Of a stretch of DNA of 39,898 bases, positions 16,479 through 24,940 are shown in pieces; position 1 is the first letter of the stretch; each line of letters starts with the position of its first letter. The DNA lies in contig JANRIN010000307.1 of the NCBI GenBank assembly GCA_033764965.1, forward strand, positions 1 through 39,898, written 5' to 3'. A program made the translations under genes and the position numbers. This DNA comes from JSC-12 sp033764965 (GTDB lineage Bacteria > Cyanobacteriota > Cyanobacteriia > Leptolyngbyales > Leptolyngbyaceae). The notes beneath the pieces were generated by a model, which had not been told where the DNA came from, searched no databases, and worked only from the letters and a program-made list of their open reading frames with translations.

Positions 16479-19267
16479 TACGAATCTCCTGCTAATTGCA
16501 AATCTTTCAAGTCAAGCCAAGTCGTAAAACGCCCGTCCGGGAGTATCAACGTCGCTTGAGTACCAGAGACTTCATGCAGCGTCAGAATTTGATTTTGGTA
16601 AGTTGGGTAGCGATCTCCCACATACACTACGCGATCGCCTACTTTGAATTGGGCAGATAGCCTGTATAATTCAACGTCCGTTATGTCCGCATTGTCCGTG
16701 GTTCCTGTAGGTGCAGCATTTACATAGCCTTGAACTTGTTGATCGACAGACATAGCGGACGTTGCGGACAACGAATTTACGACCTTTCTTAGACGCACAA
16801 TACGATGAGTTTTGCGGGAATTATGCCCTTGCTCAATTTCGATACCCTCCCCTTTTCTCAAATCAGGTGCAAGTCGCACTAACGCCTTACCCAATCGGCG
16901 GGAATCACCTGCCCAAGCTTTGTATCGCAAAACCTTTTCGTCTACTAACTTTTCCAGTTCCTCCAGTAGCTCACTGGCAGTCCCCTCCCAACTTTGCCGA
17001 GCAACCATAAATTTTTGAATTGCCATTGCTACAGGTGAAGCCTCGATCGCGATCTGGTGCGATTCTTGTTGGTTCCCCTGGTATGCTGCCAAGAAACTGC
17101 CTTTCGGAAACCCTAATGGCTCCTCTGCTGCGATCGCGAACCGCGCAAAATCAGCTAATCGAGTGGGAGAACAGGTTACAGACGGCAGGGCTTTGAGCGT
17201 TTTGCTAAGTGCTGTCAGTAAAGCACCCAAAATCCTATCTTGCACCCGGCTCAGAGTTGTTTCAATTTCGGCTTCTGTTTTGCGTAACTCCTCTGGAATA
17301 GCGTGCAGCCGAACCTGAATTGCTCTGGATAATAAATCACCTCTTGAAGCTGGACAATCAATTCCCGTAATGATCTGCGGACGTTGAAATTCAAAGGTAG
17401 TTTCTTGATCGTTTTCGTAGAGCGTGCGGACGGTAAACCCTCCACCCGTCGAAATCCGACAAAGTGCATCTGATTGTTCTGGTGTAAGTCCAGAAAGATT
17501 GTCGTAAGCTAATATCCATCGGTGGTTTGCAGTGATAGATAAATTTCTTAAATCCGAGACGCTCGGCAACAGAGGAGCTTTGCAAGGATCGATCAAGCAA
17601 ATTAGGATTTCTGCCGCCATTGTTTTGCCAACACCTTGTTCACCGAGAAAAAATAGAAGAGGATGAGAATACTTTGGATAAAAGCAAAATAATAGCCAAC
17701 AGGCAACCAGAACCCGATCTTCAGGGACAACGTTAAGTATTCTCCATAAATCGTCTAGTGAATTATGCTCAGCTGGTATTGGTAAACTCAGTAGGTTGGG
17801 ACATCGCTGAAATCGAACTGGATAGTTTGACCGAATTCGCCAGCCTTCAGCATCAATTTCCACTGCATCCCAGTTATCCGTTCCCAAATCCAGATAGATT
17901 TTGCTGTCAAGCTCTGCTAACCGAATGTCAACCTGGCGCTCCTCACCCTCAAAATTCGCTTTTGCTTCCAGTAAATTGAGGACTGTATTAAGCGTCTCAG
18001 AAGATGCAGCTCGCTCGTACCTGGAATAAAGTTGATAGGCAAGAAGATGCTTGAAGGGTCTTGAGCGTATCCCCATAGTTTGACGACAGTTGTTCCACCA
18101 AACGTCTACAAATGCAATCTTGCTGGGAGTGTGAAAGAAGATTTGATCTTCAGCGATTTCTAGCAATAACTCAATAGCTGATGGCTGATTTTCCCTTGTT
18201 GGCATTGATTTCTCAACTTTTTGCGGTGTAGGAGTGTAATTTCTTGATTTCTCTTCCCAGGCGGCAGCACAGTTCGCAATCGCATCTGGAGTTAGAGTTG
18301 GTTGTGGTTTGCTGCGTTCAGCAGAATTCCAAATCTGCTCCCGCTCGCTCTCATCAATCGGAGGTTGGCAGCGATCGCAGAACAGCTCAAACAAGGTTTT
18401 GGGATTGCCGTCGAACAGAATACTTTGCTGGTTCAAGTAATCCGCTGTTCCAATCAAATTTCTTGCCAAAGCTGCGCCTGAACTGTTGCGGCAACCTTCG
18501 GGTACGCCCTCCGCTATCCATACTCGATCTTCACGTCGCAGCAATTGTTCAAGCGGAGTTTGGGAATTGAACTTTATAGATGTCGATAGTGATGGACTAG
18601 GTGGGCGATCAACTTTTTTCGGTGCAACCAATTCCAGCAAGTAAGCGAATAACCAGTCGGTCATGATTGCCACATCTTGCTCTGCGGGAGATTGTCCTGG
18701 CAACCAGCTATAACGCCTTCCTGAAGGATGTAGCGAAGGTGGCAATATCGACTGATGTTTGCGCCATCGAAATTCTAGTTGCTCAGTTTTGCCGTTTGCG
18801 CCATTGCACTTGACGAACCAGCGCCCCTGCAATGATTTAGGGTTAGCTTTCTGCGCCGTTTCAGTTAAAAGAGTCGCCTGTTCTGGCGTTAAGCGGAAAG
18901 CCAAGTGGTAGCGGTCAGGAGTGCCACTTGTCCACGCTACTGTTGGTGGAATAAGTTGTCCGGCAGCAACTTCGTGTAGCTTGTTGTGAGCAGACTCACC
19001 ATCTATATCTATCCCAAGTGCAGTGCCACCCCAAATCACTCCGTAATTCTCGTTATGGTGCTCCACCCAAACGCGGATTTGCTCTACTGTTAGTGATTTA
19101 TTTTGCCACTGTTTATCAATCGGCTTTTTGGCACCTCTAACAACTCGGCAAAATTTCCATTCACTAGGTAGAAAAGGTAGATTTGGGCTAAAATTAGGGG
19201 AAGATCTGAATTTACTAGATGAGCGATCGTTGTCATTTTGGCGATCTCTCTTTCCATATCGACTCAC
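16478..19267 (-). CDS. Primase-polymerase/ATPase for element replication
   Basis: I place the start at the GTG at 19267, nine bases after a perfect AGGAGG; the frame stays open to a TTG at 19291. The protein is about 929 residues. Numbering from the TTG, the AEP-type primase-polymerase unit has LGIDIDG (D95, D97) and continues to about 220. A linker follows, then an ATPase domain with FLGEQGVGKT (about 548-557), a Walker B-like WILAYDN, and an arginine-rich segment near the end of the fold. The last 60 residues (VGDRVVYVG ... LPDGRFTTW) look like a small SH3-like barrel. Such proteins start replication of phages, satellites and integrative elements. Confidence 0.82.
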   Translation of the reverse strand: MSRYGKRDRQNDNDRSSSKFRSSPNFSPNLPFLPSEWKFCRVVRGAKKPIDKQWQNKSLTVEQIRVWVEHHNENYGVIWGGTALGIDIDGESAHNKLHEVAAGQLIPPTVAWTSGTPDRYHLAFRLTPEQATLLTETAQKANPKSLQGRWFVKCNGANGKTEQLEFRWRKHQSILPPSLHPSGRRYSWLPGQSPAEQDVAIMTDWLFAYLLELVAPKKVDRPPSPSLSTSIKFNSQTPLEQLLRREDRVWIAEGVPEGCRNSSGAALARNLIGTADYLNQQSILFDGNPKTLFELFCDRCQPPIDESEREQIWNSAERSKPQPTLTPDAIANCAAAWEEKSRNYTPTPQKVEKSMPTRENQPSAIELLLEIAEDQIFFHTPSKIAFVDVWWNNCRQTMGIRSRPFKHLLAYQLYSRYERAASSETLNTVLNLLEAKANFEGEERQVDIRLAELDSKIYLDLGTDNWDAVEIDAEGWRIRSNYPVRFQRCPNLLSLPIPAEHNSLDDLWRILNVVPEDRVLVACWLLFCFYPKYSHPLLFFLGEQGVGKTMAAEILICLIDPCKAPLLPSVSDLRNLSITANHRWILAYDNLSGLTPEQSDALCRISTGGGFTVRTLYENDQETTFEFQRPQIITGIDCPASRGDLLSRAIQVRLHAIPEELRKTEAEIETTLSRVQDRILGALLTALSKTLKALPSVTCSPTRLADFARFAIAAEEPLGFPKGSFLAAYQGNQQESHQIAIEASPVAMAIQKFMVARQSWEGTASELLEELEKLVDEKVLRYKAWAGDSRRLGKALVRLAPDLRKGEGIEIEQGHNSRKTHRIVRLRKVVNSLSATSAMSVDQQVQGYVNAAPTGTTDNADITDVELYRLSAQFKVGDRVVYVGDRYPTYQNQILTLHEVSGTQATLILPDGRFTTWLDLKDLQLAGDS

Positions 19268-19378
19268 TCGAAAAAGCCTCCTTTTTTCCAAGTTAAAATT
19301 GCAGACTTAACTCACTTAAATCTGAATATTTGTAAGTAACAAACGGATCGACTTTCTGTTTAAGAAGCCGTTTTTGAG

Positions 19379-19651
19379 TTAGCCTTTTCTCTGGTTAGAA
19401 GGCAATTTACTCAAGTAATTCTCGATCGCTCTCTGGTGAGCAATTTGGTCATTTTGGTTCAAGAACCAGTCAACCACCAAAGGCTCTACGTAAAGAACTA
19501 GCCGAGGGTTGATAGTAATCCAATGCAGATTTTCTTTGAGCAAACCACGGTAGCGATAACGGCGGATAGTTTCAGGCGATAAGCCCGTGACCTCAGCGAT
19601 TCGCCGGACACGAACAAGATTGCGTTGATCAATCAAATTTGAAGACAACAT
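19379..19651 (-). CDS. Small helix-turn-helix protein, excisionase- or MerR-like
   Basis: This 90-residue protein has an HTH at residues 16-38 (VRRIAEVTGLSPETIRRYRYRG) followed by a short wing, like AlpA/Xis and MerR-type DNA readers. It lies between the integrase and the primase, all in one direction, a usual place for an excisionase or for the activator of the replication genes. The integrase's downstream hairpin (19684-19715) sits just upstream of this gene, so it is probably transcribed from its own promoter. Confidence 0.7.
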   Translation of the reverse strand: MLSSNLIDQRNLVRVRRIAEVTGLSPETIRRYRYRGLLKENLHWITINPRLVLYVEPLVVDWFLNQNDQIAHQRAIENYLSKLPSNQRKG

Positions 19652-19683
19652 AAGTAGAGAGGGTAGGGGAAGTTGAAAAGCAA

Positions 19684-19715
19684 AAAGTCGCCACCCGGAA
19701 CCGGATAGCGACTTT
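19684..19715 (-). terminator. Strong Rho-independent terminator after the integrase
   Basis: On the minus strand AAAGTCGC (complement of 19708-19715) pairs with GCGACTTT (complement of 19684-19691). The inner bases also pair (TATCCGG with CCGGGTG), giving about 15 base pairs with a tiny loop, followed by a T-rich run. It lies about 130 bases after the integrase stop. Confidence 0.85.
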
Positions 19716-19842
19716 CGTTTTCCAAAAAATATTTAGATTTTGTGAAAGGCGAGATTGCTTTTTTTGGAAGCCCTGAACTCACCTTTGATATAAAGCTAGC
19801 ACACAAAACTGGTATTGATCGATAAAAATCTAAAGTTAATAT

Positions 19843-20988
19843 TCAAATCTCAGGTAAAGATAGACGATGGCTAACAACACCTGCATAACATCTCAAAAGT
19901 GTTTCCACATCATGTCCAGCAATTTCAGCAACTAAAATAGGGTTCATTCCAGCTTGCAAAACGTGACTAATATAAGTGTGGCGTGTGTTGTAAAACTTTC
20001 GATAGGGGATAGATAACCGCTTTAACATTTTTCTCCATATCCGTTGTGAGAAGTTGTGATCGTCAATCCCTACTCCTTCTGGAGATGGAAAAACGAGATC
20101 ATCAGGTTTTGCATCCTGTGGCTTGCGAGATAACAGTAATGCTTGAACCTTTGAGTTCAATGAAAAGCTTCTGTCTTTGTTCCGTTTAGCAGGGCGCAGA
20201 ACACGACGAGTCAAAATCTCACCGATCCAGATAGTTAAACAATCATCGCCCAGATGTTTCCAACGTAAACCGATCGCCTCTCCTGTCCTGCACCCCGTCC
20301 AAAATAGGAACCTCACAAAATCGGTGTAGAAGGCATAGTCTTGATCCTCACTGAAGCCTCTGATGATTGCGTCGATTTCCTCTTTAGTGAAGGGTTTGGG
20401 TCTCTGCTTGGGAGGAACCTTAATTCGGTCGGAGATCGCTTTCCAGGGGTTATCACTCATATGGTGCCAATTCCAACAGGCTTCTAACTCCTCCAGCCGT
20501 CGCTTAATTTGAGCTTCAGAAAGATTCTTCCGCTTCTGCCAACGCACAAATGCCTCAACCTCTTCCTCAGTTACAGCCTGGGCAGTAACACCTTGAAAAA
20601 ACTGCTCCACGTAGTTGAGTGTTGCCCGGTACTTCTCCATTGTCTTGGGAGTCACACCTTTGGCTTTGTAGTCTGAGAAATCTCGAAACAGAGCGATCGC
20701 AGACAGCTTGTCCTCCTGCTCTATATTCTTCTGGCGCTCTGGTTTGTAACGAGCTAAGGAATCATCAAAGTGTCCTGCCTCTACATCTTTCTGAATCTGA
20801 AGTGCTTTTTGTTCAGCCAAGATTCTATTGGTCTTGCTGTCTGGCAGACCCAGGGCAAATGTATGACGCTTTCCCTGCTGACTAAAACGAAGCCTCAACC
20901 ACCCCTTATCAACCTCAACCTTCACTGTTCCCTTCGTGGTTTTAGGTCGTCTACCAATTTGCAGACCAACAGGTGAATCAATTGCCAT
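19843..20988 (-). CDS. Tyrosine recombinase (integrase)
   Basis: This is a 381-residue protein. The N-terminal arm-binding unit (about 18-80, including KGWLRLRFSQQGKRH) is followed by a SAM-like core-binding domain (about 100-200). The catalytic domain has the box I arginine in TGCRTGEAIGLRW, a box II segment YNTRHTYISH where Tyr stands in for the first His of HxxRH, GH in IAGHDVETLL, and the nucleophile Tyr in RCYAG. It catalyses site-specific insertion and excision. The gene lies next to the 3' end of tRNA-Thr and is transcribed away from it, so tRNA-Thr is the presumed attachment site. Confidence 0.92.
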   Translation of the reverse strand: MAIDSPVGLQIGRRPKTTKGTVKVEVDKGWLRLRFSQQGKRHTFALGLPDSKTNRILAEQKALQIQKDVEAGHFDDSLARYKPERQKNIEQEDKLSAIALFRDFSDYKAKGVTPKTMEKYRATLNYVEQFFQGVTAQAVTEEEVEAFVRWQKRKNLSEAQIKRRLEELEACWNWHHMSDNPWKAISDRIKVPPKQRPKPFTKEEIDAIIRGFSEDQDYAFYTDFVRFLFWTGCRTGEAIGLRWKHLGDDCLTIWIGEILTRRVLRPAKRNKDRSFSLNSKVQALLLSRKPQDAKPDDLVFPSPEGVGIDDHNFSQRIWRKMLKRLSIPYRKFYNTRHTYISHVLQAGMNPILVAEIAGHDVETLLRCYAGVVSHRLSLPEI

Positions 20989-21117
20989 ATAAGCTATCCG
21001 GGGCTAAATCTGTCTACCAATCTTCTACCAAAATTAGACCAGAAAAGCCCAAAAAATACCAGTACATTTGCTCTTATTGAGAATGAGGCGATGCTCGAAA
21101 GCACCTCCAGAAACGGC

Positions 21118-21142
21118 AAAACCCTCTACTAGAGAGGGTTTT
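21118..21142 (-). terminator. Hairpin terminator after tRNA-Thr
   Basis: AAAACCCTCT (21118-21127) pairs with AGAGGGTTTT (21133-21142) around a 5-base loop. The stem's own A and T tracts make it usable in both directions. It follows the tRNA on the minus strand and faces the integrase on the other side. Confidence 0.75.
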
Positions 21143-21148
21143 AACCAA

Positions 21149-21220
21149 AGCCCGTGACGAGGATTGAACTCGTGACCTCACCCTTACCAAGGGTGTGCTC
21201 TACCACTGAGCCACACGGGC
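21149..21220 (-). tRNA. tRNA-Thr (GGT anticodon)
   Basis: The complement folds as a 72-base cloverleaf. The acceptor GCCCGTG pairs with CACGGGC, the D arm is GGCTCAGTGGTAGAGC, the anticodon stem CACCC/GGGTG encloses the loop TTGGTAA with anticodon GGT, and the T arm contains GTTCAATCC. The discriminator is T at 21149 and CCA is not encoded. The 3' end faces the integrase, so the gene is the likely insertion site of the element; it is intact, as expected if the element restored it. Confidence 0.95.
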
Positions 21221-21300
21221 ATTAGAGGATTGAGTTTCAAGTTTTAAGCTTTGAACTGAACTAAGAACCCAAAACTTAAAACTATCCCTCGATACGTGGA

Positions 21301-21382
21301 TGGGCCGGGCTGGATTTGAACCAGCGTAGGCGTAGCCAGCGGATTTACAGTCCGCCCCCATTAACCACTCGGGCACCGACCC
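21301..21382 (-). tRNA. tRNA-Tyr (GTA anticodon)
   Basis: The complement is an 82-base class II tRNA. The acceptor GGGTCGG pairs with CCGGCCC through one wobble pair, the anticodon loop is CTGTAAA with anticodon GTA, a long variable arm (CTGGCTACGCCTACG) follows, and the T arm contains GTTCAAATC. The discriminator is A. It is probably co-transcribed with tRNA-Thr, 80 bases downstream. That spacer contains AGTTTTAAG (21240-21248) mirrored by CTTAAAACT (21275-21283). Confidence 0.95.
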
Positions 21383-21608
21383 GCCTATCCACGATTATTG
21401 ATAATAGCATACCCGTTCAGTGTATGAGAAAAGGATAGAGATTTTTTGTGACGCTTTGTGGATTACGCCCTGAGCGGAGTGACATTGTGCGGATTTGAGT
21501 CTGATTCCAGTGTTTTATATTCAGGAATCAGTTTTTCTGTGGTACAAGTACGGGGTGTGTAACCTGTGGTGGCTGTAGACAATCACCTGGAGTTGGGAGA
21601 GTGATCTC

Positions 21609-22268
21609 ATGTACGTGAAACAACGTTACAAGGTAGTTGTCTGGCTAGGACTATTTGTGGCAGCAATGGTTGGGGTATGTCTTCACACTCCTGTCAAATT
21701 GCTGTTTAACGAAGCTTTTCTGGCGATGGAGTTTCGGCAGTTGGGAGATGGGGCTCCGTTGCTATTTGTGTTGCTGTTTACGATGGCTTTAACGATCGGG
21801 CTTCCAGGCAATGTTTTAGCGGTCGTAGGGGGAACGGTATTTGGGCTAACCTGGGGAACCGTTTGGTCGCTGCTAGGAAGCACATGCGGGGCTGTTTTGG
21901 CTTTCCTGCTGGCTCGCCATTTTTTGCACCGCTGGATTGAGAATCGGTTTGGTCAACACCCTTCTTTGCAAAAGCTGAACCGAGCGATCGCGCAGCATCC
22001 CTTCGCCATTGTGCTGGCAACTCGTTTCACCCCCCTATCCCCATTCAGCCTGGTCAATTTTCTGTTTGGCTTGACCGTCATTGACTTGGGAACTTACACG
22101 ATCGGAACGTTTCTTGGTCTGATTCCTTTGACGTTTGCCTATAGCTGGCTGGGACAATCCGGCTATGCCGCGTTTCAGGGAGGCGATCGCGTCTCTCTAT
22201 ACCTGGCGATGGGGCTGTTAACAGTGCTTTCAGTGCTGCCGATGCTAATGCGAAGACCAGCCAAGTAA
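21609..22268 (+). CDS. TVP38/TMEM64 (VTT domain) membrane protein
   Basis: This 219-residue inner-membrane protein has about five or six hydrophobic segments. The VTT core is visible as PGNVLAVVGGTVFG, then STCGAVLAFLLARHFLHRW, then RFTPLSPFSLVNFLFGLT. The family (DedA/SNARE-associated Golgi protein superfamily) is implicated in lipid scrambling or membrane upkeep, but no specific role in cyanobacteria is established to my knowledge. GGGAGAG precedes the ATG. It is monocistronic, and the gene on the right converges on it. Confidence 0.88.
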   Translation: MYVKQRYKVVVWLGLFVAAMVGVCLHTPVKLLFNEAFLAMEFRQLGDGAPLLFVLLFTMALTIGLPGNVLAVVGGTVFGLTWGTVWSLLGSTCGAVLAFLLARHFLHRWIENRFGQHPSLQKLNRAIAQHPFAIVLATRFTPLSPFSLVNFLFGLTVIDLGTYTIGTFLGLIPLTFAYSWLGQSGYAAFQGGDRVSLYLAMGLLTVLSVLPMLMRRPAK

Positions 22269-22285
22269 AGAGGCTTTTTTCGCTA

Positions 22286-22504
22286 TTACTCCAATGGCAT
22301 CGGCTTGAGAAACAGCCAGCTTACAAAGAAGAAAGAAGCAGTGAATAGCTGGGTAATGTCGATCGCAGAGAGATAGCCATCCGCAAAAGAGGCAAAGCTT
22401 CTATCCGTGATACCGAATAGCCAGGAAGATATGCCTAACAGCCAGATGCCCCATCTCAATTTCCCCAAAAAGGGTTCAGTCTTCTGTGGTTGCTTGTCGT
22501 TCAT
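22286..22504 (-). CDS. Small membrane protein, unknown function
   Basis: This 72-residue protein has a polar, charged N-terminus (residues 1-16), a first hydrophobic segment (WGIWLLGISSWLFGI) and a second near the C-terminus (LFTASFFFVSWLFL). It is convergent with the TMEM64-like gene, 18 bases away. I do not recognise a family. The frame is convincing mainly because of the two clean membrane segments and its fit into the gap. Confidence 0.5.
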   Translation of the reverse strand: MNDKQPQKTEPFLGKLRWGIWLLGISSWLFGITDRSFASFADGYLSAIDITQLFTASFFFVSWLFLKPMPLE

Positions 22505-22769
22505 GGTTTACCAGTGTCAAAGTCGAAGATGGGAGTCGAGCGAAGTAATCAGATTGTTACTCGCCTTAAGGTATATATTAAGAAATCTATTATATTCTTG
22601 CCATACATCCCAGGTTGTAGTATTCGATTCATTCTCTGAATGATCCACTCTTCTACTGAAATGTTTTCCGGGTTTCCCGTTACGCTGCTTCCCTGAGGTT
22701 TCAGCCCTACTTCCAACTCCTCATTTGCAGTAGAATGGCTGGGTTATTAACGCTTTGCTGTTGAAACGC

Positions 22770-23807
22770 ATGAACCCGACCCAGCTAAATAATGCGTTCA
22801 CTCTGTTCCTGAGCTTGCTTGTGGAAGCAGTGCCCTTTTTAATGTTGGGGGTATTGTTTTCTGGAATTTTGCAGTTTTTTGTAGATGAGCGCAAACTGGT
22901 GCGGTTGATGCCTCGCAATGCCTTTTTAGGAGCATTGGTGGGAAGTTGTATTGGATTTTTATTTCCCGTGTGTGAGTGCGGAAACGTGCCCGTTGCGCGG
23001 CGCTTACTCATGCAGGGAGTTCCGTCCTCTGTGGCGATCGGGTTTCTTTTAGCAGCCCCCACCATCAATCCAGTGGTGTTTTGGGCAACGTGGACAGCGT
23101 TTCGAGACCAGCCAGAGCTTGTTTTTCTACGCATTGGATGTTCCCTATTCATTGCCACCTTTATCGGGTGGGTCTTCAGCTTTCAGAAGGACTTACGCCC
23201 AATGTTGCAACCTGGTGTTGCAAGGGTAATTCCAAGCAAGTCTGGAGCCAAAGAATCAGGCATTGGACGTGGAGATAAAGTTGGTGAAGTGTCCCTGCTG
23301 CAATCTGGGACTTATTTTTTGGGACAGGCAGACCAGCCGATCGATGTTGCAGAGTTTCAGGCAGCAGCATTAGCAGCAACAACCGCTGACAAACCGTTTG
23401 CTTATAAGCTGAACTTGATGCTGGAAAGCGTAATCCAGGAGACGCGCGAATTGGGTGGAGTGTTGGTGTTGGGTAGCGCGATCGCTGCCATCATTCAGGT
23501 TTTTGTGCCACGAGAAGCCGTGTTAGCGCTGGGGCAGGGTCCCGTCACATCAATTCTTGCCATGATGCTGCTGGCGGCGATCGTCTCGATTTGCTCTACC
23601 GTGGATGCCTTTTTTGCCCTATCTTTCTCATCTCTGTTTACGACGGGTTCGCTGCTGGCATTTCTTGTCTTCGGTCCCATGATTGACCTGAAGGGAGTTG
23701 GCTTAATGTTAACCATCTTTAAACCTAGAGCAATTTTCTACCTGTTTACGCTGGCAGGGCTCCTCACATTTTTATTTGCCTTACTCCTGAATTTGTACGG
23801 AAGTTAA
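22770..23807 (+). CDS. UPF0718 (YraQ-type) permease
   Basis: This is an integral membrane protein of about 345 residues. I use the ATG at 22770 (MNPTQLNNAFTLF) rather than the TTG at 22755. Two halves of three to four membrane segments flank a soluble loop of about 100 residues (from about 145). The conserved patch PVCECGNVPVARRL after the first helices, followed by APTINPVVF, is the family signature. The family is predicted to move metal or metalloid species; no substrate is proven. The next gene, 29 bases on, is an ABC permease for divalent metals, so the two may be co-transcribed and linked to metal homeostasis. Confidence 0.85.
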   Translation: MNPTQLNNAFTLFLSLLVEAVPFLMLGVLFSGILQFFVDERKLVRLMPRNAFLGALVGSCIGFLFPVCECGNVPVARRLLMQGVPSSVAIGFLLAAPTINPVVFWATWTAFRDQPELVFLRIGCSLFIATFIGWVFSFQKDLRPMLQPGVARVIPSKSGAKESGIGRGDKVGEVSLLQSGTYFLGQADQPIDVAEFQAAALAATTADKPFAYKLNLMLESVIQETRELGGVLVLGSAIAAIIQVFVPREAVLALGQGPVTSILAMMLLAAIVSICSTVDAFFALSFSSLFTTGSLLAFLVFGPMIDLKGVGLMLTIFKPRAIFYLFTLAGLLTFLFALLLNLYGS

Positions 23808-23836
23808 CCCTTTAGACTCAAAGATGTTTTAAGAAA

Positions 23837-24715
23837 ATGCTGACCTGGCTCCTGGAACCACTCAACTACGAGTTCATGCGGAATGCGATCGCGATTGGAG
23901 TGATTGTTGGTATCTTGTGTCCGATCGTGGGTAGCTACTTGATTGTGCAACGCATGGCATTGTTGGGGGATGTCATTGCTCATTCAGTGATGCCAGGTTT
24001 ATCAATTTCTTTATTTTTAGGCGTTGATATTCTCCTTGGAGCCTTCGTCTCTGGCATTTTGGGAGCACTGACGATCGTGCTAATTCGGGCTCAATCCAGA
24101 GTCAAGGTCGATTCAGCAATGGCGTTAACGTTTTCTAGCTATTTTGCGTTGGGAGTCATGCTGATTACAGTGCTGCAGAACAAGCTCGATCTGGATAGTT
24201 TTTTGTTTGGAGATATTCTCAGCATCACAGTCACGGACATTCAACGCACTTTGGCGATCGCGGTGCTGATTCTGCTAGTCATCAAACTGTTTTACAAGGA
24301 GTTGTTGTTTTACAGTTTTGACCAAACTGGCGCACAGGCGATCGGTCTACCCATCAACAGGATTTACATGGGTTTTATGGTGATGATAACCCTGACTATT
24401 ATCGCCAGTATGCAGGCAGTAGGCGTAATTTTAGTCATCTCGCTATTGGTCGGACCTGCCCTAACTGCCTACCTACTGGTGAAAGAACTCCATCAAATCA
24501 TGCTTTTGGGTGGAGCGTTTGGAGTTGCATCCAGTTTGACAGGGGTATATCTGAGCTACTTCTTCAACCTGCCATCAGGTCCCTCTATTGTCCTGGTGTC
24601 TTCCAGCCTGTTCCTACTCGCGCTTCTATTTAGCCCCTCTCAAGGAATTCTCACGCGCCCCACGGTGACACGCCAACTATCACGGCTGCTTGCCGGAGAA
24701 ACCAGGGAAGGGTAA
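23837..24715 (+). CDS. Zinc/manganese-type ABC transporter permease (ZnuB/MntB family)
   Basis: This 292-residue protein has about eight hydrophobic helices. Family hallmarks include GSYLIVQRMALLGDVIAHS near residue 31, the central FGDILSIT segment, and the late VGVILVISLLVGPALTAYLL stretch. It would form the membrane channel of a high-affinity divalent metal importer. The usual ATPase and binding protein are not next to it; the following gene is on the other strand and unrelated. The parts must therefore be encoded elsewhere, or the gene is a lone copy. The preceding UPF0718 gene is 29 bases away on the same strand. Confidence 0.9.
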   Translation: MLTWLLEPLNYEFMRNAIAIGVIVGILCPIVGSYLIVQRMALLGDVIAHSVMPGLSISLFLGVDILLGAFVSGILGALTIVLIRAQSRVKVDSAMALTFSSYFALGVMLITVLQNKLDLDSFLFGDILSITVTDIQRTLAIAVLILLVIKLFYKELLFYSFDQTGAQAIGLPINRIYMGFMVMITLTIIASMQAVGVILVISLLVGPALTAYLLVKELHQIMLLGGAFGVASSLTGVYLSYFFNLPSGPSIVLVSSSLFLLALLFSPSQGILTRPTVTRQLSRLLAGETREG

Positions 24716-24940
24716 TAACTTTCAGATGGCAAACCCCTGCCCAGAAATAGACCCATCAGCTACTTTTCGGTCAGTAGCAGACCGTTCCGACCATTCTGCA
24801 AGCAGGGCAATGTCAGTACGTCTGGTTTCTTGCGATCGTCGTCCTGGAAAATTTGGCACTGGCGAGTCAGAAAGCTCACCCAAAATCGACATTTGAGAGA
24901 TTGATTTGGTGCCTTCTGACCAGCCCCATATCCGCTGAGA

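Larger units (their letters stand above)
1..21148. mobile_element. Integrated element (phage-like or satellite-like island), right part only
   Basis: The right border is inferred from a tyrosine integrase (19843-20988) whose gene lies next to the 3' end of tRNA-Thr, with the tRNA pointing into the island. Inside are an excisionase-like HTH gene, a primase-ATPase, ParB-box proteins, a possible modification cluster, a defence set with two toxin-antitoxin pairs, and a small-gene divergon. Almost everything is on the minus strand. The left border and the second attachment site are not in the window; I saw no second copy of the tRNA-Thr 3' end. GCGATCGC-type sites occur inside the island, so it has either resided long or circulates among cyanobacteria. 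Whether it is a prophage remnant, a phage satellite or an ICE/IME cannot be decided, because no structural, packaging or conjugation gene is visible, except possibly the partial gene at the left edge. Confidence 0.8.

Noticed and set aside
24690..24896. A 68-codon frame after the metal ABC permease
   Set aside because: It overlaps the permease end, has no domain and no convincing ribosome site.
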